In this document: positions 8,609-15,994 of the stretch, piece by piece | How positions within the stretch are numbered: position 1 is the first letter of the stretch | Layout of the letters: each line of letters begins with the position of its first letter | DNA from: Lysobacterales bacterium | GTDB lineage: Bacteria > Pseudomonadota > Gammaproteobacteria > Xanthomonadales > Marinicellaceae | NCBI GenBank assembly: GCA_026996795.1 | Contig: JALWKC010000221.1 | Location: forward strand, 1 to 36,841 | Reading direction: 5' to 3' | Length of the DNA: 36,841 bases | Made by a program: the position numbers and the translations under genes | The notes under the pieces: model-generated | What the model was told of the DNA's origin: nothing | Database searches by the model: none | The model's input: only the letters and a program-made list of their open reading frames with translations

Positions 8609-10745
8609 CCGCGATTACCGGCTGCCCTTATCGGATATTGTTGACATCCGAACCGGGTTTGAGAAATTCTCCGAAGAGGTATTGTCCAAGGCGGGATTTA
8701 TCAATGCCGTAGCCGCCATCTACCTGATTTCGGGAATAGCCTATCCCGCCATCCTTTTGCTGGGCCTGCTGCCCCTGCTGTCCTTGATTACCGCCCACAT
8801 TTATGCCCGCAAGGACACCTACCCCAACCGTCTGCCCATCTACGTTAAGAACTGGGTGGCTTATACCCCCAAGCTCAAGTCCATGGCTAAACGCGCCGAT
8901 GGGGTTGTTTTTGTGGGCAACGTGTACAACCCCAAAACCGGCGCTCTGAGAGAGGAGGTTTGGGAGAGTGTGGATCAAAGCTGCATCCACCGCCTGGTGG
9001 CCACAGGCACAGGCGGCGGTAAAACCACATCCATCCTGTCTTCTTTCGTGAGCCTGCTGTCTTCCTGGGGGCACACATCCATGAATGACGGTAAGGGGGA
9101 AAACAAGACAGCCAGAATGATTGCCAAGATTATGCGCGGCTGGGCGCTGGATGACGATTTGCGCAACGTAAACTTTATGACATCCAACGCACCAGAGGAG
9201 GCCGGCTACCTGCGCAGCCACCAACTCAACCTTTATGCTGACAATGACGCGGCGGCGGTGGTAGAGCTGTTTAACGGTCTAATTGGCTCAGAGTCAGGGC
9301 AAAACAAGGTTTTTCAGGAACGGGCCACAATTCTGGGTGACATTGCAACCCGACTGGTTTTTGACCGTTCAGCCATGGACCCCAGGTACGTTAAAACCCT
9401 CTCGGCCATGACTGAATACCTAAACGTGCCACAGTTGCTGACCATCCTCAATTCCCCGGCATCTACCAAAGACCCCGGCATTGCAGAGAAGATCAAGGTG
9501 TACCTGCAATCATTGCAGGTGGCAGATGATGTCACCCTTGAAGACTGGTTTGGGCCAGAATACAAAGAAGCCCGCCGACAACACTTGTTCTGCCAGATGT
9601 ATTTCACCAAGGCATTGCTAACCCTGACGCACACCTATGGCTATATTTTTAACGTGGAGTTTGGTGACTTCACCTGGCGCGATGTTACCAACAACAAGCG
9701 CCATGTTTACCAACTTCTGCCGGCCATTGACAAATCAAAATCGGAAATGAAGTTCCTGGCTGAAGTGGCCTCTCAACTGAGGTTGAGCGCCACCAAGAGA
9801 TTTCTTGGTTCGCGTATTCAGGGGCGCAAATACGACACTGGGGAACTGAATCACAACCGCTCCATTTCATTGATCATCTCCGATGAACACTTTGCGCTGA
9901 TGACCAAGGACGATCCAACTTTATTGGCCCAGCTACGATCCATGCGATTTGCAATGCAGTTGTTCATGCAGAGCACTGAGTATGGGCGAGCCATTGACAA
10001 GGAAACAATGGTGGGTATTGAGTCCATCGTTGGTGTCTTGCAAGTCGGGCGCACCGCTGACAAATCCAGCATAGACCGCATCAAGGATCTGGCGGGAAAG
10101 CGCCTGGTTGCCGTGGCCAACCGCTTGGATGGGAGAATCAACGCCCTGGGGTCACGAACCTATTATCGAGATAATGGAGCATCCCTGGAAAAGCGCGAAG
10201 TGATTACTGATGATGACATCATTACCCAGGGGTACGGGCAGGTGCACATGGCTTATGTGGGCGAAAAGGACAACCTCTCTGGTAAGACGCTGGTTATCCC
10301 TGTGCAACTGTTCTATCTGGGCAAGGAGGCAGCAGACAAGATTGAGGCCATTGATGATGTGGTATTGGCGCACCTGGTCAAACCCGTCGAGGGCAGCGTG
10401 CCCTCCTCCATCATCCAGTCAGACGGCGGGGAAACCGCCATTCAGACCCCAGAAGCTAAACTGACAGAAGCGCCAGAAGAAGAGCGGCCTGTCACAGTTC
10501 TCACCAAGGAGGGTTTTCTGGAGGATGTTCCGGCCAAAATACTGGATATGGATGAACGCGAACGCATCCGGCTGTTGCAACAGAAATTCTCCAGCGTGCT
10601 GTTTGAAGAAATTATCAGCAACGGTGGTTTCAAGGCTGTAGTTGACGAGGACTTCCTGGATGGGTTCGAGGAAGAGATGAGCAGCCACAAAAGACAGCGT
10701 GGTGGCTCTATGTCCTCATCCAGCCCAAGCTCAACCAGAAAATAA
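8598..10745 (+). CDS. trbC: DotL/TrbC/IcmO-type IV coupling ATPase
   Basis: This 715-residue protein has N-terminal hydrophobic helices (about 35-68), then a VirD4/TraG-like motor domain. The Walker A is TGTGGGKTT at about 136-144; the usual first Gly of GxxxxGKT is Thr here. The Walker B is SLIISDEH at about 424-431, with Asp-Glu. The acidic C-terminal 130 residues match where DotL binds adaptors in Legionella. In the family it receives relaxosome or protein substrates at the inner membrane and energises their entry. The start lies inside the upstream gene (11-nt overlap). The partner DotM/TrbA is encoded in a different operon at 32799. Length is near the usual 720-780. Confidence 0.9.
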   Translation: MGINRDYRLPLSDIVDIRTGFEKFSEEVLSKAGFINAVAAIYLISGIAYPAILLLGLLPLLSLITAHIYARKDTYPNRLPIYVKNWVAYTPKLKSMAKRADGVVFVGNVYNPKTGALREEVWESVDQSCIHRLVATGTGGGKTTSILSSFVSLLSSWGHTSMNDGKGENKTARMIAKIMRGWALDDDLRNVNFMTSNAPEEAGYLRSHQLNLYADNDAAAVVELFNGLIGSESGQNKVFQERATILGDIATRLVFDRSAMDPRYVKTLSAMTEYLNVPQLLTILNSPASTKDPGIAEKIKVYLQSLQVADDVTLEDWFGPEYKEARRQHLFCQMYFTKALLTLTHTYGYIFNVEFGDFTWRDVTNNKRHVYQLLPAIDKSKSEMKFLAEVASQLRLSATKRFLGSRIQGRKYDTGELNHNRSISLIISDEHFALMTKDDPTLLAQLRSMRFAMQLFMQSTEYGRAIDKETMVGIESIVGVLQVGRTADKSSIDRIKDLAGKRLVAVANRLDGRINALGSRTYYRDNGASLEKREVITDDDIITQGYGQVHMAYVGEKDNLSGKTLVIPVQLFYLGKEAADKIEAIDDVVLAHLVKPVEGSVPSSIIQSDGGETAIQTPEAKLTEAPEEERPVTVLTKEGFLEDVPAKILDMDERERIRLLQQKFSSVLFEEIISNGGFKAVVDEDFLDGFEEEMSSHKRQRGGSMSSSSPSSTRK

Positions 10746-10860
10746 AGCAATACGGCCTTAGAGCGTTCTGCTTCCAGGGAATGCTGTGGTAATCGGGGTA
10801 TTGCTCGTCTCATCTCATCCTCAAAAAACCGCCGGCATGGGGCACAAGCAGACAGGCACA

Positions 10861-10883
10861 AAAAAGCCCGCAGATCGCGGGCG
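10861..10883 (-). terminator. Intrinsic terminator of the minus-strand operon 10908-12415
   Basis: On the minus strand GCCCGC (rc of 10878-10883) pairs with GCGGGC across a 5-nt loop, followed by six Ts (rc of 10861-10866). It lies 25 nt after the stop at 10908. Confidence 0.8.
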
Positions 10884-10907
10884 TTAAACTGTCTGGAACA
10901 AATCGGT

Positions 10908-11318
10908 TCAATCGTCCTCGACCAGGTGATCCCAGCCTAGCATTTCAAATAGGAAATCCCCTTCATCACCGCCAACCACCAGAACGTAGTTGATGTCCTT
11001 GTCCCGCATGGCGCGTCTCATTGAGATCAGTTTGGCAAACGGCATGGCGTCATTGTCACCCCCGGTTTTTGTTAACAACCCGGCGTGCGGAACAAAAATA
11101 ACCACGTTGCTGTTATTTGATGGAAGAAGGGCCGGATCACCGGTCAGTTCAGCCACATCTTCTGGAGCATCACCGGTAAAACCATCTGCCATTTCCATCA
11201 GGTCTTCCAGCGTGTTAAACGGCAGCGCCAGGGACGCGGAAAGGTTTTGAGTCTCATTCAGCGCAATTTGAGCCGCCTCTTTCGCCTCGTCGTGAAGTTT
11301 GATAATCAGATCAGTCAT
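10908..11318 (-). CDS. Unrecognised acidic cytoplasmic protein
   Basis: I chose the ATG at 11318 because it overlaps the previous stop as TAATG and has GGGAG 6 nt upstream; an ATG 12 nt earlier falls inside the ribosome binding site. The 136-residue product is acidic (many Asp/Glu), has no Cys, no signal peptide and no membrane segment. It has alternating hydrophobic strands such as NVVIFVPHAGLL and INYVLVVGGDE, suggesting an alpha/beta fold. I know no family. It is the last gene before a clear terminator. Confidence 0.7.
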   Translation of the reverse strand: MTDLIIKLHDEAKEAAQIALNETQNLSASLALPFNTLEDLMEMADGFTGDAPEDVAELTGDPALLPSNNSNVVIFVPHAGLLTKTGGDNDAMPFAKLISMRRAMRDKDINYVLVVGGDEGDFLFEMLGWDHLVEDD

Positions 11319-11794
11319 TAGTGCTCCCATAACATGAGTGTGTATTGAAAAAGCCCAGGCTTGCCAGGCACCCCTTCCTTGACCACAGCCGCCTTGTATG
11401 GGCGGCCAAGCAAGGAGTAAAAGCGATCACTTGCAGGGTTGTTGATGTCTCGGGCAAAACCATTGGCCATGCCGCCGTAATCACGCAAATCCGTGGCCAT
11501 GGCGGGCAGGATGGCTTTTTTGATGCCCACATCGCAGTTGTCATAAAGGGGGCACCCGGCATAAAGCAGGGATTCCCCACGTGTTTGCATCCAGTCAATC
11601 AAAGCCTTGTATAGCACGGCTTTTTGCGCCGCTGATTTTTCCACCAGTTGCTGAAAATTCTGCTCGTGAATTTCACGAATCTGCTGTTTGACGCGATTCA
11701 TGGAAATCCACGACAGGATGACCACGGCCAAAAGAACCGCCAGCAATATGCCAACGCCAATGGCGCCTTTTTGCCTGGAAATACTGCTTGCCAT
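11318..11794 (-). CDS. Single-pass membrane protein, pilin-like N-terminus without Glu5
   Basis: The ATG at 11794 is preceded closely by GGGGTGA; an in-frame GTG at 11809 is the alternative. The product is 158 residues. The N-terminus reads MASSISRQKG followed by about 19 hydrophobic residues, which looks like a short class III prepilin leader (cleavage after Gly10) or simply a signal anchor. The usual Glu at +5 is absent (Gly). The rest is periplasmic, with two nearby Cys residues (GCPLYDNC) that could form a small disulfide loop. It could be a minor pilin or pseudopilin, or an unrelated anchored protein. It sits downstream of the beta-barrel gene. Confidence 0.7.
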   Translation of the reverse strand: MASSISRQKGAIGVGILLAVLLAVVILSWISMNRVKQQIREIHEQNFQQLVEKSAAQKAVLYKALIDWMQTRGESLLYAGCPLYDNCDVGIKKAILPAMATDLRDYGGMANGFARDINNPASDRFYSLLGRPYKAAVVKEGVPGKPGLFQYTLMLWEH

Positions 11795-11812
11795 GGTCAC
11801 CCCAAACACCTG

Positions 11813-12415
11813 TTAGAAATGCCAGCGCACGCCGGCATAAACACCCTTAACGCCGATGTCGTCACGGTAGCCAAGATCGCCGCTGAAAGCATCGGTAAAG
11901 AAGTACCGGGCATGCACGTCAAACTGCGTATCGGCATCATCGAAGTTGTAATAAACAGCCTCGGCTCCCAACTCCACCTGATCGGTGATCATGGAGCGAA
12001 TGCCACCACCGACACCGAAAGCGCTGTTTGAGTCACTGAAATAAAGAGCATCACCCACATAATCAGCGGCAGAGAGATCACCGGAGACGTTGCGATATGA
12101 AATCAGGCCATAAACATCGGTACTCTGATTCAGTGCATAGCGGTAACCCACATCGGCAAACAGGTTGTCATAATCAAAGCTGGCAACCACCAGCCCGGCG
12201 TTAATGTCTCCGCTATAACTGGCATATCCACCACGAGCAAAGAAGTTCTCGGCAAAGCCAAAAGAGCCGTCCAGCATAAAGCCATCGGCGTCCACGTTGG
12301 TGCCGGCAAACTCCCCGTTCTGGTAGCTCACAGCCGCGCTGTTCCAGATGGGGGAAGCCGCCTGGGCCGCGCCCATTCCCATAATCATGGCAGAAACAAG
12401 TAAAGTCTTTTTCAT
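11813..12415 (-). CDS. Small outer-membrane beta-barrel protein
   Basis: The start at 12415 has GGAGAA 5-6 nt upstream; upstream in-frame codons lack a site. The 200-residue product has a signal peptide (MKKTLLVSAM to AQAAS) and then alternating aromatic/small-residue strands with Tyr/Phe/Gly-rich turns, ending in the terminal Phe (RWHF) that marks substrates of the BAM machinery. It resembles the OmpA-like/OmpW-like small-porin class in size and pattern, but I cannot assign a subfamily. It is encoded alone after a structured leader and followed 18 nt later by the next gene. Confidence 0.8.
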   Translation of the reverse strand: MKKTLLVSAMIMGMGAAQAASPIWNSAAVSYQNGEFAGTNVDADGFMLDGSFGFAENFFARGGYASYSGDINAGLVVASFDYDNLFADVGYRYALNQSTDVYGLISYRNVSGDLSAADYVGDALYFSDSNSAFGVGGGIRSMITDQVELGAEAVYYNFDDADTQFDVHARYFFTDAFSGDLGYRDDIGVKGVYAGVRWHF

Positions 12416-12448
12416 TGATTTTCTCCGTGTCCGGGTTAAAAGCGCTGA

Positions 12449-12472
12449 CGGTGGCTCGGACAATAGCCACCG
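12449..12472 (-). repeat. Inverted repeat in the leader of the beta-barrel gene
   Basis: CGGTGGCT (12449-12456) and AGCCACCG (12465-12472) form an 8-bp perfect stem with an 8-nt loop. It lies 34 nt upstream of the start at 12415. Its arm core CGGTGGC is the same as in the next hairpin, so the arms can pair alternatively. Confidence 0.6.
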
Positions 12473-12492
12473 CCAGACAAGTTATTCAAAAT

Positions 12493-12515
12493 CCGGTGGC
12501 AGTATCTGCCACCGG
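12493..12515 (-). terminator. Hairpin, probable terminator of the pilus/secreted-protein operon
   Basis: CCGGTGGCA (12493-12501) and TGCCACCGG (12507-12515) form a perfect 9-bp stem with a 5-nt loop. On the minus strand it is followed by ATTTTG, a short U-tract, so it could terminate transcripts from the lipoprotein gene ending at 12649. It could also belong to the leader of the next gene. Confidence 0.5.
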
Positions 12516-12528
12516 GTTCACACACCAG

Positions 12529-12579
12529 GGGGCCAAAGGCCCCGCCCACCAACCACACAGGAGATTCATGTTGGCGGGG
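12529..12579. repeat. Overlapping alternative inverted repeats
   Basis: GGGGCC (12529-12534) can pair with GGCCCC (12538-12543) over a 3-nt loop. Alternatively CCCCGCC (12540-12546) can pair with GGCGGGG (12573-12579). The two pairings share bases and exclude each other. Confidence 0.5.
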
Positions 12580-12583
12580 ATAA

Positions 12584-12620
12584 CTGTTGCTGTGAAACCT
12601 ATGACCTTGAACAGCAACAG
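12584..12620. repeat. Perfect 10-bp inverted repeat
   Basis: CTGTTGCTGT (12584-12593) and ACAGCAACAG (12611-12620) are exact reverse complements separated by 17 nt. They lie just beyond the stop of the lipoprotein gene (12649) on its downstream side. No T-run follows. Confidence 0.6.
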
Positions 12621-12648
12621 CCAGGGAGAACATCCGTGTTCAAACTCG

Positions 12649-12972
12649 TTAATTGCTCTTTTTGCCCACGCACTGGTAATTGAGGATATTGCGAAAACGC
12701 ACGCAATTTCCGTAGGCATTGGCGGCTACACACTCCTTGAACCCAGTGCCACCAAAAGGCTCTGCATCACTGTAACCCCACGCCTGGCAGCGTTTCTTCG
12801 CCTCCGACATCACCTGCTCCAGAACTACCTGGGGCTTTTCAAGAGCGCCATACTCATAGGCAAACTTGACGATGCCATCGGCGCGACTACCCCCTATGGG
12901 CTGTGGCACCTTGGTGGTGGCGCATCCGCCCATGATAGCCACCGCTGCGAAAATCAGAAATGTTTTCTTCAT
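12649..12972 (-). CDS. YecR-like lipoprotein
   Basis: The ATG at 12972 has AAGGAAA 5 nt upstream; in-frame sequence before it is inside the upstream gene and lacks a site. The 107-residue product has a lipoprotein signal (MKKTFLIFAAVAIMGGC, Cys17). The body has the YecR pattern: PIGGSRADGIVKFAYEYG, then KRCQAWGYSDAEPFGG, then a Cys-containing Asn/Tyr-rich end. YecR-like lipoproteins are small outer-membrane-type lipoproteins of unclear function, known from enterobacterial flagellar regulons. Here it is the last gene of the minus-strand run, 23 nt after the 972-residue protein. Confidence 0.85.
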   Translation of the reverse strand: MKKTFLIFAAVAIMGGCATTKVPQPIGGSRADGIVKFAYEYGALEKPQVVLEQVMSEAKKRCQAWGYSDAEPFGGTGFKECVAANAYGNCVRFRNILNYQCVGKKSN

Positions 12973-12995
12973 CGTTCTTTCCTTTTGTTGTTCAG

Positions 12996-15914
12996 TTACT
13001 GCACATGGTATTGCGGCACCCAGGGGTCGGCTTCCAGCGGATTGACGGCATTGATCCACTCCATCCACTCAGGCGTCCACAGGTCAGGGTCGGGGTAGTA
13101 GTAGGCGCACACACCGGCCCATGAGCGCATGAAACTGTAACCCAGAGACACTATGTGATTTGCGTCAGACTCCTTGTACCGCTGATCCGAATGCCACTTG
13201 CCCTGGGCGCGCCAGGCGGCAAAGGGGCAGTATTCCACCTTGTCCGGGCGGTCGTGCAATTCCTGATCCATGGTCAACACCTTGCTCATGTACATGAAAT
13301 TGCGCGAACGCCAGTTGGATTGCAACGCCAGCGAACGCAAGGCCGGATCGGTCATGGCGCACTTGCTTGCCGGGCACTCAATATCCTCAAAGGCCAGCCC
13401 TTCGTCGCCTGCCGAACCCAGCGTGCCACGAAACAGCACCACTTCGTCCATCACCTCAACCGGCGACATGACGTTGGGGTAATCCAGAATGGCAGCGCCT
13501 GACAGGTGCATCAGGGTGGCCTGGCGGGTGGCCGGCTCATAGGCCAGCACATAGCGGCCCACGTCCTGCACCTCGTGCAGCCAGGTAATGCGCCAGGGCC
13601 AAACATTCTGACGGCTTTCATTAAAGAAATTGAGGTTGTTACGCTCGTTTTCCGTGTATTCTTCCTGACGCATGTAATTGATAAACTGCTCGTCGTACTT
13701 CTTGTCGCTGATGTAAAACACCGCCTCATTGCTGGCCTCGGCCAGGTTGCGAATGGTGTTCTGGTCAACCACAGACAGCTTGCTCAAATCCATCTTCTGC
13801 CAGCGGAAAAACTGCTCGGTAAACACCGCCTGGGGACGCACATGCACGCCCTTGCGATCAACGCTCTGGTCTTTCCATTCCGGCTCCCAGTTGAAAATGC
13901 CGTGCGGATTCCAGTCAAAATAGGTCTTGCGCGTGGCTTCCATACGCACCCCCTGCAAATGCCACACGTCTTCCAACAGAAAATCCGCATCATCACTGCC
14001 GGTGCCCTTGTAAAAGTCCGTCCGTTGCATGGGCCAGGTGTGATTGTTGATGGTGAAACTGGCCTTGGAATCAGACTCCCAGTGAATGGTCAAGGGCAAG
14101 GTGCCATCTGGCTGGTTGGGGCGGTAATTGGTGCACAGAATGCAGGTGCCGTTTTTGTAGGCCCGTGCCACCGTCTGCAAATCCTGACCCCGGCGGTAAA
14201 TACCATCAAAGGTGTACCAGCGCGGGTTCCCATCGGCATCATAGGTAAACACCGCCCCGAAGATGAAGTCATCATTGGCACGGCGGAAAATGGTATAGCT
14301 CACGCCCCAGCCGGGGGTGGCCGGGTCCCAGTACCAGCCGTCGTGGGCGCGTTTCTGGCGCACCTGCGGCACCGGCAATGGAGAGTAAAAACCCTCTTCC
14401 ACCGGCGTGTTCAAGTCCAGTGGCAGGTTGTACGGGTCATAGTCGAAATCGTCATAACGCCAGGGATTGTTCATCTGCGTCAATTGCCAGGAATAGTAGT
14501 TATTATGCTCACCGGGCGACATGCGGGTGACATTGGGACCCGGTGAAAACCGAGCGGTCTTGCCGCCTGATTCCAGCTTGGTGAAATGCACCCCCACCCG
14601 GTCAAAGGCTTCGGGGGTGAGTTTGTTTTTGAAGACCACATCACCTGTCTGACTGTGACGAATGGGGCGCGAATACCAGCGGGTTAAATCGTCCCTGTAA
14701 ATAGATTCAATACTATCTGCCGGATAAAAATTAAAGCTGCGCACATCACCGCGCACCCCGGTGGCGGCCCATTCATGGTTGCGTACAATGTTGGTTTTGG
14801 CCGGAGGCACATCATCACCATACAAACGCCAGTACAGTTCAAACAAGCGCAGATCATCTGTAACCGGGTAGTGACACACCATATAGAACTCTGTCGTGCC
14901 CAGGGAATCTCGAAAGGAAGCATTGGCGAAGCCTTTTTTGTAAATCTCCCCATCGGGATCTGGGTGATCAGGATGGGTCTGGCTCACGGCAATTTCTCCA
15001 CCCTTGGAATTACTGGCCCAACAGCGCACACCCGGATACCAGGCGAAATCCTCCAGGCGTGAGGTATCAATGGAGCCGTTTTCCCACACAGAAGGCGGGT
15101 CGATTTCCACAAAGCGCACAATGGAAGACTGAATCTCCACCACCTGATCAGGCCACTGGTCGCGGGTGGTATCTTTGGCGGCAAAAGTCGGGCGCGGCCA
15201 CAGGTTCACCTGATCAATACGCCAGTAGCCATCGGTGAGAAATTCACCAGGCGGGGACCCCAGGCCATTAAACAGACTCACCGGGCGCAGATTCATGGTG
15301 CGGTGGGCGATCTTGATCTCCATGTGATAGGGATCGGGCCATTTAATGTCAATGTCCCGAAACGGCGTGTTGGTGTTGGGCCGATAGGTGCCGCAAGTCA
15401 GGCAGGCCCCGCCGGTGGCCCGGTACAGCGTGCCGTGATATTCACCCATGGCAAAGTCCTCAGGCGCCTGCTCGTGCAAAAACAGCCGGTTAAACGGCTT
15501 TTGTTTTTCCCGCCAGCGCGTGGCATCCTGGGGGTGCTCATACGGGCCACCGAAGGTGTACCATTCCGGCTTGCCGTCGGAATCGTAGGAATAAATAACA
15601 CCAAACAACCAGTAGCCGGTGGAGCCATTCTTGCTCGGAGTCACCTCCACAAACACGCCCTCACCGGGCTTGTCTGAATCCCACCACCAGCCTTTCTGCG
15701 GCAGATCGTCCTCAAGCACGCCGCCAAAAATATCGGTGTTAATGTCAAAATCCGTCACCCCGCCCAGGAGCGGGTAAATATCCGGGGCGCAGCTGCGGTT
15801 AAAGCGACCACCAGGATATTCCTCGCAATAGGAATAATCCGGCCCTTCCCAGGTGCCGGTGGCCGCCTGGGCCAGCACCGGAGTCAGCAGCAGTGCGAAA
15901 AGAATGTGTTTCAT
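12996..15914 (-). CDS. Large exported protein with two copies of a Trp-rich GWxWDP domain
   Basis: The start at 15914 has AGGAG 7 nt upstream; earlier in-frame codons lack a site. The 972-residue product has a signal peptide (MKHILFALLL to AQA) and no other membrane helix. Two related domains are visible at about residues 75-235 and 526-656: GWWWDSDKPGEG / GWYWDPATPGWG, then FGVIYSYDSDGKPEWYTF / FGAVFTYDADGNPRWYTF, then a C-x2-C followed by YRPN in both. The domain pattern resembles Trp-rich repeats found in many exported gammaproteobacterial proteins of unknown role. The remaining sequence is unrecognised. The context, after pilus genes, suggests a surface or mating-contact protein. Confidence 0.8.
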   Translation of the reverse strand: MKHILFALLLTPVLAQAATGTWEGPDYSYCEEYPGGRFNRSCAPDIYPLLGGVTDFDINTDIFGGVLEDDLPQKGWWWDSDKPGEGVFVEVTPSKNGSTGYWLFGVIYSYDSDGKPEWYTFGGPYEHPQDATRWREKQKPFNRLFLHEQAPEDFAMGEYHGTLYRATGGACLTCGTYRPNTNTPFRDIDIKWPDPYHMEIKIAHRTMNLRPVSLFNGLGSPPGEFLTDGYWRIDQVNLWPRPTFAAKDTTRDQWPDQVVEIQSSIVRFVEIDPPSVWENGSIDTSRLEDFAWYPGVRCWASNSKGGEIAVSQTHPDHPDPDGEIYKKGFANASFRDSLGTTEFYMVCHYPVTDDLRLFELYWRLYGDDVPPAKTNIVRNHEWAATGVRGDVRSFNFYPADSIESIYRDDLTRWYSRPIRHSQTGDVVFKNKLTPEAFDRVGVHFTKLESGGKTARFSPGPNVTRMSPGEHNNYYSWQLTQMNNPWRYDDFDYDPYNLPLDLNTPVEEGFYSPLPVPQVRQKRAHDGWYWDPATPGWGVSYTIFRRANDDFIFGAVFTYDADGNPRWYTFDGIYRRGQDLQTVARAYKNGTCILCTNYRPNQPDGTLPLTIHWESDSKASFTINNHTWPMQRTDFYKGTGSDDADFLLEDVWHLQGVRMEATRKTYFDWNPHGIFNWEPEWKDQSVDRKGVHVRPQAVFTEQFFRWQKMDLSKLSVVDQNTIRNLAEASNEAVFYISDKKYDEQFINYMRQEEYTENERNNLNFFNESRQNVWPWRITWLHEVQDVGRYVLAYEPATRQATLMHLSGAAILDYPNVMSPVEVMDEVVLFRGTLGSAGDEGLAFEDIECPASKCAMTDPALRSLALQSNWRSRNFMYMSKVLTMDQELHDRPDKVEYCPFAAWRAQGKWHSDQRYKESDANHIVSLGYSFMRSWAGVCAYYYPDPDLWTPEWMEWINAVNPLEADPWVPQYHVQ

Positions 15915-15941
15915 CGTTAATCTCCTGTGGTGTGTGCGATT

Positions 15942-15947
15942 ATTATA
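15942..15947 (-). promoter_or_regulatory. Candidate internal promoter (-10) before the 972-residue protein
   Basis: The minus strand reads TATAAT exactly here, 28 nt before the start at 15914. No good -35 is seen 16-18 nt upstream. The 80-nt gap before this gene is the largest in this part of the cluster and holds A/T tracts (T8 at 15969-15976 and T7 at 15990-15996 on the plus strand). Confidence 0.4.
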
Positions 15948-15994
15948 GGTAGATTCCGAAAAACGCCGTTTTTTTTCAAGAAAAACCTGTTTTT

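Noticed and set aside
12415-13098. Plus-strand frame of 227 codons
   Set aside because: It overlaps the inverted-repeat cluster and the YecR-like lipoprotein gene on the other strand. An internal GGAG-ATG at 12560-12570 is probably chance.
13506-14546. Long plus-strand open frame of 346 codons
   Set aside because: It lies fully opposite the 972-residue exported protein, which has a signal peptide, a good ribosome binding site and repeated domains. The plus-strand product is Val/His/Gly-rich with no motif.
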